Positions 22,947-32,236 of a stretch of DNA of 64,000 nucleotides are shown here, one piece after another. Numbering within the stretch: position 1 is the stretch's first letter; the number at the start of each line of letters is the position of its first letter. Origin of the DNA: an uncultured Alphaproteobacteria bacterium (lineage in GTDB: Bacteria; Pseudomonadota; Alphaproteobacteria; HIMB59; GCA-002718135); assembly GCA_902518705.1 (NCBI GenBank), contig CABYHW010000001.1, forward strand, positions 50,270 through 114,269. Reading direction: 5' to 3'. A model generated the notes under the pieces. The model saw only the letters and a program-made list of their open reading frames with translations, was not told where the DNA came from and did not search any database. The position numbers and the translations under genes are program-made.

Positions 22947-24227
22947 TTACCACTTCCTTTCAAATCTATTTCTTAAGAACACTGCAATGGCATTCATCAT
23001 AAACAAAAATATTAAAATTACCATTATTGCTGCGGCTGATTTTTCTTGAAAACCTCTTTCTGCACTTTCCACCCAAAGATATATTTGAACAGGTAGTGCT
23101 GCTGAAGGTTCTGTTAAACCAGTTGGAATATTAGGAATAAATGCAATCATGCCAATCATTATTAGTGGTGCTGTTTCTCCTAATGCTTGTGCTAATCCAA
23201 TAATAGTCCCTGTTAAAGTCCCTGGTAGTGCAAGGGGTACGACATGATGAAATACCGCTTGTGTTTTTGTTGCTCCAACTGCAAGTGCTCCTTCTTTAAT
23301 TGAAGGAGGAACAGCTTTCAATGAAGCTCGACAGGCAATGATAATGGTTGGTAACGTCATTAAGGCTAATACGGACCCTCCAACTAACGGTGTACTCCTT
23401 GGAAGACCAAAAACATTAAGCAATACCCCCAACCCAAGTAGTCCAAAAACTATTGATGGGACTGCTGCTAGATTTGAAATATTTACTTCTATTAATTCAG
23501 TTATTCTATTTTTTGGAGCAAATTCCTCAAGATAAACAGACGCTCCTATAGCAATTGGAAAAGATAAAATAAAAACAGTAAAAAGAGTAAATAATGATCC
23601 CATAAATGAACCAGCTACACCAGCAATTTCAGGATGCCTTGAATCTGCTTTAGTAAAAAAGAAATTATTAAAAACTTGTTTAACTCTATTTTCTTCAACT
23701 AATTGATCAACATAACTTAATTGAATATCATTTAATTTTCTTCTATCTTCTGGCACATCCCTTCTTGAATTACCTTTTAATAGTTGATCCACATCACTAT
23801 GGGCGGTTACCCAAATTTGTTGCTTAGTATTAATAACTTCAGGATTATCTAAGAAGTAGTCTTTAATTTCCTTATCTACATTTATAGAAAATAATTTTTT
23901 TACTAATTTAATATCTGATTTTGAGAGATCAGGGAAAAAATTTTCAATAGCCTGTTTTTTAACTCTAAAAAATTTTCCTTTTTCCATATCTTCATCTGAA
24001 GAGTCAGGTGTTAGTTTTAAAACCTCTTGATTATAATCAACTTCTAGGAGAACAATTGTTTTTTGAAAAGCAGTGTATCCTTTAGAAAATATTGTATACA
24101 AAAGAAAAACTAAAACTGCTAAAGATAAACACATAGCTGTAAAGCCGTAATACTTAAATCGCATATCTTCTAAGCTTCTCTTTTTTCTCAAAGAAACAAT
24201 TTTTTCTTTAGCAATAGAATTATTCAT
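22947..24227 (-). CDS. pstA: Phosphate ABC transporter permease PstA (with N-terminal DUF3333-like extension)
   Basis: PstA permease motifs (LTGTIIGLAQALGETAPLIMIGM), long N-terminal extension. Confidence 0.94.
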   Translation of the reverse strand: MNNSIAKEKIVSLRKKRSLEDMRFKYYGFTAMCLSLAVLVFLLYTIFSKGYTAFQKTIVLLEVDYNQEVLKLTPDSSDEDMEKGKFFRVKKQAIENFFPDLSKSDIKLVKKLFSINVDKEIKDYFLDNPEVINTKQQIWVTAHSDVDQLLKGNSRRDVPEDRRKLNDIQLSYVDQLVEENRVKQVFNNFFFTKADSRHPEIAGVAGSFMGSLFTLFTVFILSFPIAIGASVYLEEFAPKNRITELIEVNISNLAAVPSIVFGLLGLGVLLNVFGLPRSTPLVGGSVLALMTLPTIIIACRASLKAVPPSIKEGALAVGATKTQAVFHHVVPLALPGTLTGTIIGLAQALGETAPLIMIGMIAFIPNIPTGLTEPSAALPVQIYLWVESAERGFQEKSAAAIMVILIFLFMMNAIAVFLRNRFERKW

Positions 24228-25593
24228 AACGCTCCCTGTATCTCTTTACTATTTGTAGAGCTATAATGTTAAGAAATAATGTAATAACAAATAAAACTAA
24301 TCCTAAAGCAAATGCTGATAATGTTCTTGGGTTATCAAATTCTTGATCACCTATTAAGGCCACAACAATTTGAACTGTAACTGTTGTTACGTTTTCAAAA
24401 GGATTGCCCGTAAGATTGGGGGCTGTGCCTGCTGCAACTACAACAATCATAGTCTCCCCTATCGCTCTGGATATTGCTAATAAAAATGCTCCTACAATTC
24501 CAGGTAAAGCTGCTGGTAAAATTACTTTTTTAATAGTTTCTGCTTTATTAGCGCCAATACCAAGAGATGCTTCCCTTAGACTTTGTGGAACAGAGTTTAT
24601 TACATCATCAGATAAAGAAGAAATAAAAGGAATAATCATAACCCCCATTACCATGCCGGCTGCAAGAGCGCTTGTTGGTGAAGCATCAATTCCAATTGAT
24701 TGTCCAAATGCTTTAACGAAAGGTGCAACACTAACAAAAGCAAAGAACCCGTAAACTATTGTTGGTATCCCTGCCAAAATTTCGAGAAGAGGTTTAACTA
24801 TTTTTCTAACTCTTTGACTTGCGTATTCTGCTAAATAAATTGCTGTTAATAATCCAAGAGGTGCCGCAACACACATGGCTACTACCATTACTAAAAATGT
24901 TCCAGCAAATATTGGTACTGCACCAAAGGATCCCTCTGCAGCTGTTTGACCTTCTCTAATTGGAATAAAAGGATACCACTCAGTACTAAATAAAAATTCG
25001 AAGATTGATACTTCTGCAAAAAAGCGAAGGCTTTCAAATATTAGTGAAAAAACTATTCCTATTGTAGTGAAAATAGCAACAGATGAACAAAATATAAGTA
25101 TATATTGAATATATTTTTCAATTGTATGTTGAGCATGAAATTCTGGTTTTAATTTTTGTGAAGCGTATAAGGCTCCAAGTAACATTATAATGATTATTGA
25201 GGTATAAAAAGATATTTGACTTATTTGTCTTAAGGAAGAATAATGAGATGCAGCATTAATTATTTCTATAGATTTACCATCAGCAAAAGAAGGGTTATTA
25301 GCAACATTTCTAATCTCTGCTAACAATAATCCTTCGTTGTAAACTGCGCCCTCAATAAATTCAAAGTTACTAATAACTATGTTTTGAATAATCTGTTCTT
25401 GAAAAATAGCCCATGAAAAATAAACAATTAGTGCAGGAAACAAACACCACATTAAAACGTATTGTGCATAATAATTGGGAAGAGATTTGCTTTTCGTACC
25501 TTGTTTTTTAGAATTTAATTTAATTCTTGATCTTCCGTATATAAAGGATGAGAAAATTCCGACTGCAATTAAAACTAAAGACCAAAAAAACAT
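24220..25593 (-). CDS. pstC: Phosphate ABC transporter permease PstC
   Basis: LLEILAGIPTIVYGFFAF; AISRAIGETMIVVVAAG. Confidence 0.94.
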   Translation of the reverse strand: MFFWSLVLIAVGIFSSFIYGRSRIKLNSKKQGTKSKSLPNYYAQYVLMWCLFPALIVYFSWAIFQEQIIQNIVISNFEFIEGAVYNEGLLLAEIRNVANNPSFADGKSIEIINAASHYSSLRQISQISFYTSIIIIMLLGALYASQKLKPEFHAQHTIEKYIQYILIFCSSVAIFTTIGIVFSLIFESLRFFAEVSIFEFLFSTEWYPFIPIREGQTAAEGSFGAVPIFAGTFLVMVVAMCVAAPLGLLTAIYLAEYASQRVRKIVKPLLEILAGIPTIVYGFFAFVSVAPFVKAFGQSIGIDASPTSALAAGMVMGVMIIPFISSLSDDVINSVPQSLREASLGIGANKAETIKKVILPAALPGIVGAFLLAISRAIGETMIVVVAAGTAPNLTGNPFENVTTVTVQIVVALIGDQEFDNPRTLSAFALGLVLFVITLFLNIIALQIVKRYRERYE

Positions 25594-25608
25594 TTATAAC
25601 TTAGTATT

Positions 25609-25634
25609 AAAAAAAAGGGGGCTTGTATGCCCCC
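25609..25634 (-). terminator. Intrinsic terminator/attenuator between pstS and pstC
   Basis: Minus strand GGGGGC-ATACAA-GCCCCC followed by a T tract. Confidence 0.85.
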
Positions 25635-25656
25635 ATTTTATAAAAATTTAAGATTT

Positions 25657-26664
25657 TTATTTATAATTTGTTTGATTAGAAATAGCATCAAGAACAGCTG
25701 CTCTATCCGCAGGACTTAGTTGAACAAGTCCAGCATCTAGTAAGTAACCTTCTGTTGCTTCTTCACTTACAAACTCATTAACATAATCCATTAAACCAGG
25801 AATAACACCAATGTGTGCTTTTTTAATGTAGAAGAATAAAGGTCTTGCTATTGGATATGAATAATCTTGGATACCTTCCATAGAGATTTCAACACCGTTA
25901 ATCATTGACGCTTTAACTTTATCAGAATTGTTAGATACAAAACTATAACCAAAGATACCGAATGCACCTTGTTCTTTAGTTATATGCTCAACATACAGTT
26001 CATCATTTTCACCACCTTCAATAACATGGCCATCTTCACGATACGCTTGACAATCACCGTCAGCAACTAACATATCTTTAACACAACCCTTTTTCATTAC
26101 AAGTGAGTCAAATGCATCTCTTGTTCCAGAAGTTGGAGGAGGTGCCATGATAGAAATTTCAACTTTTGGTAATCTTTTATCTATTTCATACCAAGTTGTT
26201 GGAGCATTTGCATTATCTCTAGCCATTGCCTGCCAGATTTCTTCTTTAGTTAAATCAATGCCACCTTTCATTGTAGCACCGTTAGTATATTTCCATTCAT
26301 AATCTGCAGCGTATGCAAAAGCTATACCATCATTACCAACTCTAACTTCGATGATATCGGTTACACCACCATCTTGACAAAGTTTGAATTCTTTATCTTT
26401 TTGTGCTCTTGAAGAGTTAGTGATATCTGGATGTTCAACTCCAACACCTGCACAAAATAATTTGTGTCCTCCACCAGAACCAGTTGATTCAATTACGGGT
26501 GCTTTCATTCCTTCTGATGCCATTTTTTCAGCAACTAAAGTAGCGAAAGGATAAACTGTAGAAGATCCTACAATTGAAATATAGTCTCTTGCTGAAACTG
26601 AAGTAGTTCCAAATAAAGCAAGGACAGCAATTAATTTGATTACATTTTTCATATTAAGCCTCAT
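25657..26664 (-). CDS. pstS: Phosphate ABC transporter substrate-binding protein PstS
   Basis: Signal peptide, ISIVGSSTVYPFATLVAEKM, STGSGGGHKLFC. Confidence 0.95.
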   Translation of the reverse strand: MRLNMKNVIKLIAVLALFGTTSVSARDYISIVGSSTVYPFATLVAEKMASEGMKAPVIESTGSGGGHKLFCAGVGVEHPDITNSSRAQKDKEFKLCQDGGVTDIIEVRVGNDGIAFAYAADYEWKYTNGATMKGGIDLTKEEIWQAMARDNANAPTTWYEIDKRLPKVEISIMAPPPTSGTRDAFDSLVMKKGCVKDMLVADGDCQAYREDGHVIEGGENDELYVEHITKEQGAFGIFGYSFVSNNSDKVKASMINGVEISMEGIQDYSYPIARPLFFYIKKAHIGVIPGLMDYVNEFVSEEATEGYLLDAGLVQLSPADRAAVLDAISNQTNYK

Positions 26665-26694
26665 TTAAAATAAGGTTGTCCTACAGAATATATA

Positions 26695-27747
26695 TTAAGG
26701 ATTTATTACAGTTTGCTGAAATACTGGTAAAGAAATAGTAAATGTTGAACCCTTATCTACCTTGCTTTTTATCGATAATTTACCATTATGCCTATTAGTT
26801 ATATGTTTAACAATAGATAAACCCAAACCCGTACCGCCTTGATTTCGAGATCTATTTTTATCTACTCTATAAAATCTTTCAGTAAGTCTAGTTAAATGCT
26901 CTTTCGATATGCCTTCTCCCTTATCTATAAAACTTATTTGGCAAAAGGTGGTATTGTCATCAATTACACTCTCAAGCTCAATTTCAATAGTAGAATTTTC
27001 TTTGCTATATTTGATTGCATTATCAGTTAGATTTAAAAAAACTTGAATCAAAGCATCTTTGTTTGCTGATATTGTAGACTTATCAAAATCATCCTTGATT
27101 TGAACTTCAATTTTTTTTGCCATTAACTTGTTTTGTAAATTATCTACTACGCCATCAATTAATTGCCTTATATTCGCTTCTTGAAATTCTATCGGCTTAT
27201 CTTCAGTCTCATATTTACTTAGTAATAATAAATCTTCGACTAATCTAGTCATACGCCAAGCCTGATCTTCCATTGTGTCTAAAAATTTACCAACCGTTTT
27301 GTCTTTGTTCTTATCTTCATTGAGTGAATTTTTAATTGTTTCAACATAGCCTAGAATTGAGGAAAGAGGAGTTCTCAATTCATGGCTTACATTAGCCACA
27401 AAATCTGTTCGCATTTGTTCGTAGTTTTTAAGAAGACTTTGATCGTTTAGTGATATTAATAATTCTTCATAATCTTTTTCAACAAATATTAAGTCAGCAA
27501 TAAAATACATATCACTAAAATTAGATGGGGTGAATTCAAACCTAAAATCTTCTTTCTCCCTAAAGGCTTTATCAATAAAAGTATTTAACTCTGTTGATCT
27601 AATAATATTATTGAGATCTCTTCCTTCATCGATAAATAAAAATTTTTGTTTAGCTGCATTATTGTAAAAAATTATTTCCTTATTTGTATCAATTGCAATA
27701 ATAATCGAAGGTATCTTACTTAGACTTAGTCTTAGTTTTTTTTTCAT
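26695..27747 (-). CDS. phoR: PhoR-like sensor histidine kinase (PAS-like N-terminus, no obvious TM segment)
   Basis: VANVSHELRTPLSSILGYVETI; NAIKYSKENS; GGTGLGLSIVKHI; next to pstS. Confidence 0.88.
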   Translation of the reverse strand: MKKKLRLSLSKIPSIIIAIDTNKEIIFYNNAAKQKFLFIDEGRDLNNIIRSTELNTFIDKAFREKEDFRFEFTPSNFSDMYFIADLIFVEKDYEELLISLNDQSLLKNYEQMRTDFVANVSHELRTPLSSILGYVETIKNSLNEDKNKDKTVGKFLDTMEDQAWRMTRLVEDLLLLSKYETEDKPIEFQEANIRQLIDGVVDNLQNKLMAKKIEVQIKDDFDKSTISANKDALIQVFLNLTDNAIKYSKENSTIEIELESVIDDNTTFCQISFIDKGEGISKEHLTRLTERFYRVDKNRSRNQGGTGLGLSIVKHITNRHNGKLSIKSKVDKGSTFTISLPVFQQTVINP

Positions 27748-28216
27748 ATTTTTTTAATTTTGGCCAATCATTGTCACTTAAAATATAACCTACACAATTT
27801 CTAGAACCACACTTACAAATGTGATCCACAAAATCTGTATCAAAAGGATAACCATAGTTATAGAAAAGTTCGTCTCCTTTTTTTATTCGTTTAATGGAAG
27901 AAATCCAAATCTCATTATCTATGATGTCTACTTCACAATTCGGATTGCATGAATGATTAATAAATTTTGCAAAGTTATAATCAACATCACCGTCTATGTC
28001 GTATCGCTTGTTTAGTTCAAAAACATAGACCATGCCGTTATTTTTATCTTTTTTTGCTTTGCGGATTTGTTTATCTGCTCTTTTGTCACCCTCTCTTTTA
28101 GTAACTTTATCACCAATATATTGGATTACTTTCTGGCCTTTTTTAATATTAGTTTTTGCAAATAATCCAGAACCGTGAAGGGGTGATTTTTTTTTAAACC
28201 AAATTTTCTGCGTCAT
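27716..28216 (-). CDS. SET domain-containing protein (start re-assigned to the internal ATG at 28214-28216)
   Basis: KKSPLHGSGLFAKTNIKKGQKVIQYIGDKV...KFINHSCNPNCEV...ELFYNYGYPFD...CKCGSRNCVGYI (SET + post-SET cysteines). Confidence 0.92.
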   Translation of the reverse strand: MTQKIWFKKKSPLHGSGLFAKTNIKKGQKVIQYIGDKVTKREGDKRADKQIRKAKKDKNNGMVYVFELNKRYDIDGDVDYNFAKFINHSCNPNCEVDIIDNEIWISSIKRIKKGDELFYNYGYPFDTDFVDHICKCGSRNCVGYILSDNDWPKLKKYEKKTKTKSK

Positions 28217-28302
28217 ACTGTTATTTTTATACAATACACACATATAATAATAAATTGTATTATAAAATGATACTTTTATGTATAAGAACAAATCTTTAAT
28301 TA

Positions 28303-29115
28303 ATGAAATTTGAAAGTAATAAAAAATTTTACCGCACAATTTGCATTTCGGATACCCACCTAGGAACCAGTGGTTGTAAAAGCAAAATGCTTTTAGAATT
28401 CTTAGAAGAAACAGATTCGGAATATTTATTTTTAGTAGGCGACATTGTTGATGGATGGCGCATGCGTAAGAAAATGTATTGGCCACAAGAACATAACGAC
28501 GTGGTTCAAAAAGTTTTAAAGAAAGCGAAAAATGGAACTAAGGTAGTGCTTATCCCAGGAAATCATGATGAAGTATTAAAAGATTTTACAAATTTTTCCT
28601 TTGGAGAAATTTCAATAAAAAATGAAGATACGCATCAATTAGCTGATGGAAGGAAAGTGCTGATTACACACGGAGATGAATTTGATGCTGTGATCATTAA
28701 TGCGAGGTGGTTAGCCAAAGTGGGATCAGCACTTTATGAATATTTACTAAAGTTAAATAATGTATTCAATTTTATTCGACGAAAGATGGGCTTGTCTTAT
28801 TGGTCACTGTCTCAATATTTAAAAAAGAAAACTAAGCATGCAACAAACTTTATTAGTAATTTTGAGTTTGCTGTATCTGACAGAGCTAGAAGAGAAAATG
28901 CCGATGTTGTTGTGTGCGGGCATATACATAGACCAGAAATAAAGGAATTAAATGGTGTTCTCTATTGTAATGATGGTGACTGGATTGAAAGTTGCACAGC
29001 ACTCGTTGAAGATGAAATTGGCAATTTATCAATTCTTAATTGGCCCGAAGAAAGAGAAAAATTAAAATTAATTTCTTTAGAAGAAAGACGAAAAATAAAA
29101 GAGGATGCAGCCTAA
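28303..29115 (+). CDS. plcP: Calcineurin-like metallophosphoesterase, PlcP-like (LpxH-related)
   Basis: ISDTHLGTSGCKSKMLLEFLEETDSEYLFLVGDIVDGWRM, IPGNHDEVL, THGDEFDAVI, VCGHIHRPEI; overlaps a GT4 glycosyltransferase as in known plcP-agt pairs. Confidence 0.82.
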   Translation: MKFESNKKFYRTICISDTHLGTSGCKSKMLLEFLEETDSEYLFLVGDIVDGWRMRKKMYWPQEHNDVVQKVLKKAKNGTKVVLIPGNHDEVLKDFTNFSFGEISIKNEDTHQLADGRKVLITHGDEFDAVIINARWLAKVGSALYEYLLKLNNVFNFIRRKMGLSYWSLSQYLKKKTKHATNFISNFEFAVSDRARRENADVVVCGHIHRPEIKELNGVLYCNDGDWIESCTALVEDEIGNLSILNWPEEREKLKLISLEERRKIKEDAA

Positions 29116-30106
29116 AAAAATCGCATTAATTAGTGATGCGTGGGTTCCTCAGGTAAATGGCGTAGTTACGACATTTCAAAGCGTTATACCTATTCTAGAA
29201 AAAAAAGGTTTTGAAATTAAAATATTACATCCTGAGATGTTTAATAATTTTAGTTATCCTAGGTACAAAGAAATAAAGATTTCTTACAACACTAAGAAAG
29301 TTACTGAAAAATTTTTTAAAGAATTTAATCCAGATATTGTTCATATAATGACTGAAGGTCCAGTAGGTTTTGCTGGTCGTAAGTACTGTCTTAATAATAA
29401 ACTACAATATACTTCTTCCTTTCACACTCGTTTTCCTGATTATATTAAACAAAGAGCTTTTATTCCAAAGAGATTTACTTATTCCATATTAAGAAAACTA
29501 CATAGTGATTCTGAAAGAGTTCTTGTTCCATCAGTTTCAATGCTAAATGAGTTAAAAAAATATAATTTTAAAAATTTAGTAGTTTGGAACAGAGGTGTTG
29601 ATACAGAATTATTTAATCCAAATAAAAGAGATATAAACAGCAAGGATACTCAGCTGACTTATGTTGGAAGAGTAGCAATTGAAAAAAATATTGAAGAATT
29701 TTTAAAACTTAAAGGAAATTATAATAAAATAGTTGTGGGGGATGGTCCTGAATTAGAAAAATATACTAATAAGTATCCTGAAGTAAATTTTGTTGGTTTA
29801 AAAACCGGAGAAGAATTAGCAAAGTATTATGCAAACGCAGATGTGTTTGTATTTCCTTCTAAGACAGACACTTTAGGAAATGTAATACTTGAAGCATTGG
29901 CTAGTGGAACACCAGTTGCTGCATATCCAGTAACTGGGCCTATAGATGTATTAACAGATGAGAAGATTAACACTTTAGATAATGACTTATTACAATCAAT
30001 TAAAAAAGCGCTTAAAGTAAAAAGGGTTGATTGTAGAAATTTTACACTTAATTTAACATGGGATAAATGTGTGAAAGAATTTTTAGAATACATGGTAAAC
30101 GTCTAG
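29105..30106 (+). CDS. agt: GT4 glycosyltransferase, Agt/SQD2-like glycolipid synthase
   Basis: DAWVPQVNGVVTTFQSV; YVGRVAIEKNIEEFLKL; VFPSKTDTLGNVILEALASGTPVAAYPVTGP. Confidence 0.82.
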   Translation: MQPKKIALISDAWVPQVNGVVTTFQSVIPILEKKGFEIKILHPEMFNNFSYPRYKEIKISYNTKKVTEKFFKEFNPDIVHIMTEGPVGFAGRKYCLNNKLQYTSSFHTRFPDYIKQRAFIPKRFTYSILRKLHSDSERVLVPSVSMLNELKKYNFKNLVVWNRGVDTELFNPNKRDINSKDTQLTYVGRVAIEKNIEEFLKLKGNYNKIVVGDGPELEKYTNKYPEVNFVGLKTGEELAKYYANADVFVFPSKTDTLGNVILEALASGTPVAAYPVTGPIDVLTDEKINTLDNDLLQSIKKALKVKRVDCRNFTLNLTWDKCVKEFLEYMVNV

Positions 30107-30126
30107 TTATTTAGGGTAATTTTGTA

Positions 30127-30783
30127 ATGACATATTCTTTAAGACAAAAAATACTAGCAGAATTTATTGGGACATATTTTCTTGTACTAACAGTTGTAGG
30201 TAGTGGAATTATGGGAGAGTTAATGTCAAATGACCTTGGTATAATATTACTAGGAAACACAATTGCAACAGGTGCCATTTTATTTGTAATTATTTCTATG
30301 TTTATTAATATCTCAGGGGCATACTTTAATCCTGCTGTTGTATTAAGTGATATTATTCAAAAAAATATTCCTATTAATTATGGAATAATTTTTATTTTTA
30401 CTCAGATTATTGCTGGTATATTTGGTTGTTTAACTGCAAATTGGTATTTTGAATATCCCATAATTGAATGGTCACTCAATGAAAGAGTTGGTGTATTTAA
30501 ATTCTTTTCAGAAATAATTGCAACTGTTGGATTATTATTAACTATTTTTATATTAAAAGAGGTAAACAAGGAAAGAATAGCTATTGGTGTCGCTCTATTT
30601 ATTACTGCAGGATATTGGTTTACATCATCAACAAGTTTTGCAAATCCAGCAGTAACCATAGGAAGAATGTTTACAGATAGTTTTAGTGGAATAAGTCCAT
30701 CAAGCGTTATAGGTTTTATTTTAGCTCAGATTATTGGGGCTCTTATTGCTACAGTTACTGTTAGATTGTTTTTTAAAAATTAA
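30127..30783 (+). CDS. Aquaporin / MIP family channel
   Basis: Two NPA boxes: AYFNPAVVLSD and SFANPAVTIGRMFTD; six-TM-like hydrophobicity. Confidence 0.93.
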   Translation: MTYSLRQKILAEFIGTYFLVLTVVGSGIMGELMSNDLGIILLGNTIATGAILFVIISMFINISGAYFNPAVVLSDIIQKNIPINYGIIFIFTQIIAGIFGCLTANWYFEYPIIEWSLNERVGVFKFFSEIIATVGLLLTIFILKEVNKERIAIGVALFITAGYWFTSSTSFANPAVTIGRMFTDSFSGISPSSVIGFILAQIIGALIATVTVRLFFKN

Positions 30784-31676
30784 TTCAACATATCATGTAA
30801 ATAACCTTCACGAATTCCATATCTTACAAAAATAATATTTTTAATATTATAAAATGAAGCAAGGCTAAATAAAATATATGTAGATAATTTTAATTTATCT
30901 AATCGATTGGGTTGAACAACATTCAATTTTTTAATTTGTTTTTTATCCATAGAGTATAATTTGTGATAGAATATTTCTAACTCTGAAAATGGTATCAGGT
31001 AGCCATGTAGTTTATTTTTCTTGATGCCATTTAGATGTAAATGTAGTTTTGCAAGATTGCGCCACATGCCTCCAATAACATAAATATTTCCTACGTTTTT
31101 AGAAAATTTAAGAGATTGGTTTTTAAATTTCGAAAATAAAAAATTATCAAATTTAATTTTAGTATTTTTGTACATATCAGATTCACTTCTTAAGATGCCA
31201 ATTTTTAAACTTTTAGTCTCAAGTATGTTCTTATTTTTTATTGAACTAAGTTCTAAACTTCCACCTCCCAAGTCTGCAACTAAACCGATTGGATTTTTTA
31301 TTGAACTAATTACACCTAGGGATCCACATTTAGCCTCATTTTTTGGTGAGAGTACTTCTACTCTTACTGACTTTCTTTTCTTGAAAGGTTCAATAATTTC
31401 TTTTCCATTTATTGTTTCACGAATTGCGGCCGTTGCAATTATATGAATATCTAAGGACTCATAATCTTTTGCAATCTTAATATATTCTTCTAAGCATTTT
31501 ATAGCTTCTTTTATTTTTATCGATGGGAGTTTACCTGTGTTAATACTTTCACCTAATTTTAAAAATTCTCTTTTTTGATAAAGTATTGGAAAAGGATAAA
31601 TAGCTTGCGCATATATAACCAGTCTAAATGTATTAGAACCTAGATCAATCACTGTTATGGGATTTTTGTTTTTCAT
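30780..31676 (-). CDS. ppx: Ppx/GppA family exopolyphosphatase
   Basis: VIDLGSNTFRLVIY; ATAAIRETING; VADLGGGSLELS. Confidence 0.94.
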   Translation of the reverse strand: MKNKNPITVIDLGSNTFRLVIYAQAIYPFPILYQKREFLKLGESINTGKLPSIKIKEAIKCLEEYIKIAKDYESLDIHIIATAAIRETINGKEIIEPFKKRKSVRVEVLSPKNEAKCGSLGVISSIKNPIGLVADLGGGSLELSSIKNKNILETKSLKIGILRSESDMYKNTKIKFDNFLFSKFKNQSLKFSKNVGNIYVIGGMWRNLAKLHLHLNGIKKNKLHGYLIPFSELEIFYHKLYSMDKKQIKKLNVVQPNRLDKLKLSTYILFSLASFYNIKNIIFVRYGIREGYLHDMLN

Positions 31677-31717
31677 TTTAGCCTTGGAAATGTATATATC
31701 TAAAGTATTAAACTCGA

Positions 31718-32176
31718 ATGCTACAAGTTTATTTATTACGTCATGCCAAATCTAGTTGGGATAATTTAGAGCTTGATGACATTGATAGACCTCTCAATAA
31801 AAGAGGTATGAGAAATGCAAAACAATTTTCTAAAATATTAGATAAAAGAAAATTTCAAATTGGTCAGATAATATGTTCTCCTTCTAAAAGAACAACTAGC
31901 ACATATAATATAATTTCTAACTCGTTTGATCGCTCAGTAAAATTTACAATTGATAACGATATTTATGAATGTCCATCAAATATACTTGTAAGAAAAATTA
32001 AAAAATTAAAAAAAAATACTCTTATCATTGGGCACAACCCTAGTTTGATAGAGTCAATTAATATTTTATGTAATTCAAATATTGAACATTTTCCGACCTG
32101 TGCTTTTGCTATAATATCCTTTAAAAATAGCTGGACTATTGATAAAATTTTAAAACCAAAAAATAAAAATTATTAA
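31718..32176 (+). CDS. sixA: SixA-like phosphohistidine phosphatase
   Basis: VYLLRHAKSSWDNLELDDIDRPLNKRG; LIIGHNPSL. Confidence 0.9.
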   Translation: MLQVYLLRHAKSSWDNLELDDIDRPLNKRGMRNAKQFSKILDKRKFQIGQIICSPSKRTTSTYNIISNSFDRSVKFTIDNDIYECPSNILVRKIKKLKKNTLIIGHNPSLIESINILCNSNIEHFPTCAFAIISFKNSWTIDKILKPKNKNY

Positions 32177-32236
32177 AGAAATATGAATTTTTTATGAACA
32201 TGTTTTTTTTATACCTAAAAAATATAAAAAAAAATT

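Noticed and set aside
24404-24754. 116-aa plus-strand ORF inside pstC
   Set aside because: Antisense shadow ORF, no recognisable domain
28217-28302. Pho-box-like TTGTATT-ATAA-AATGATA upstream of plcP1
   Set aside because: Second half does not match; likely chance in AT-rich sequence
28217-28486. N-terminal extension of the SET ORF (to 28486)
   Set aside because: Overlaps the divergent plcP start and promoter region; the internal ATG at 28214-28216 fits the family start
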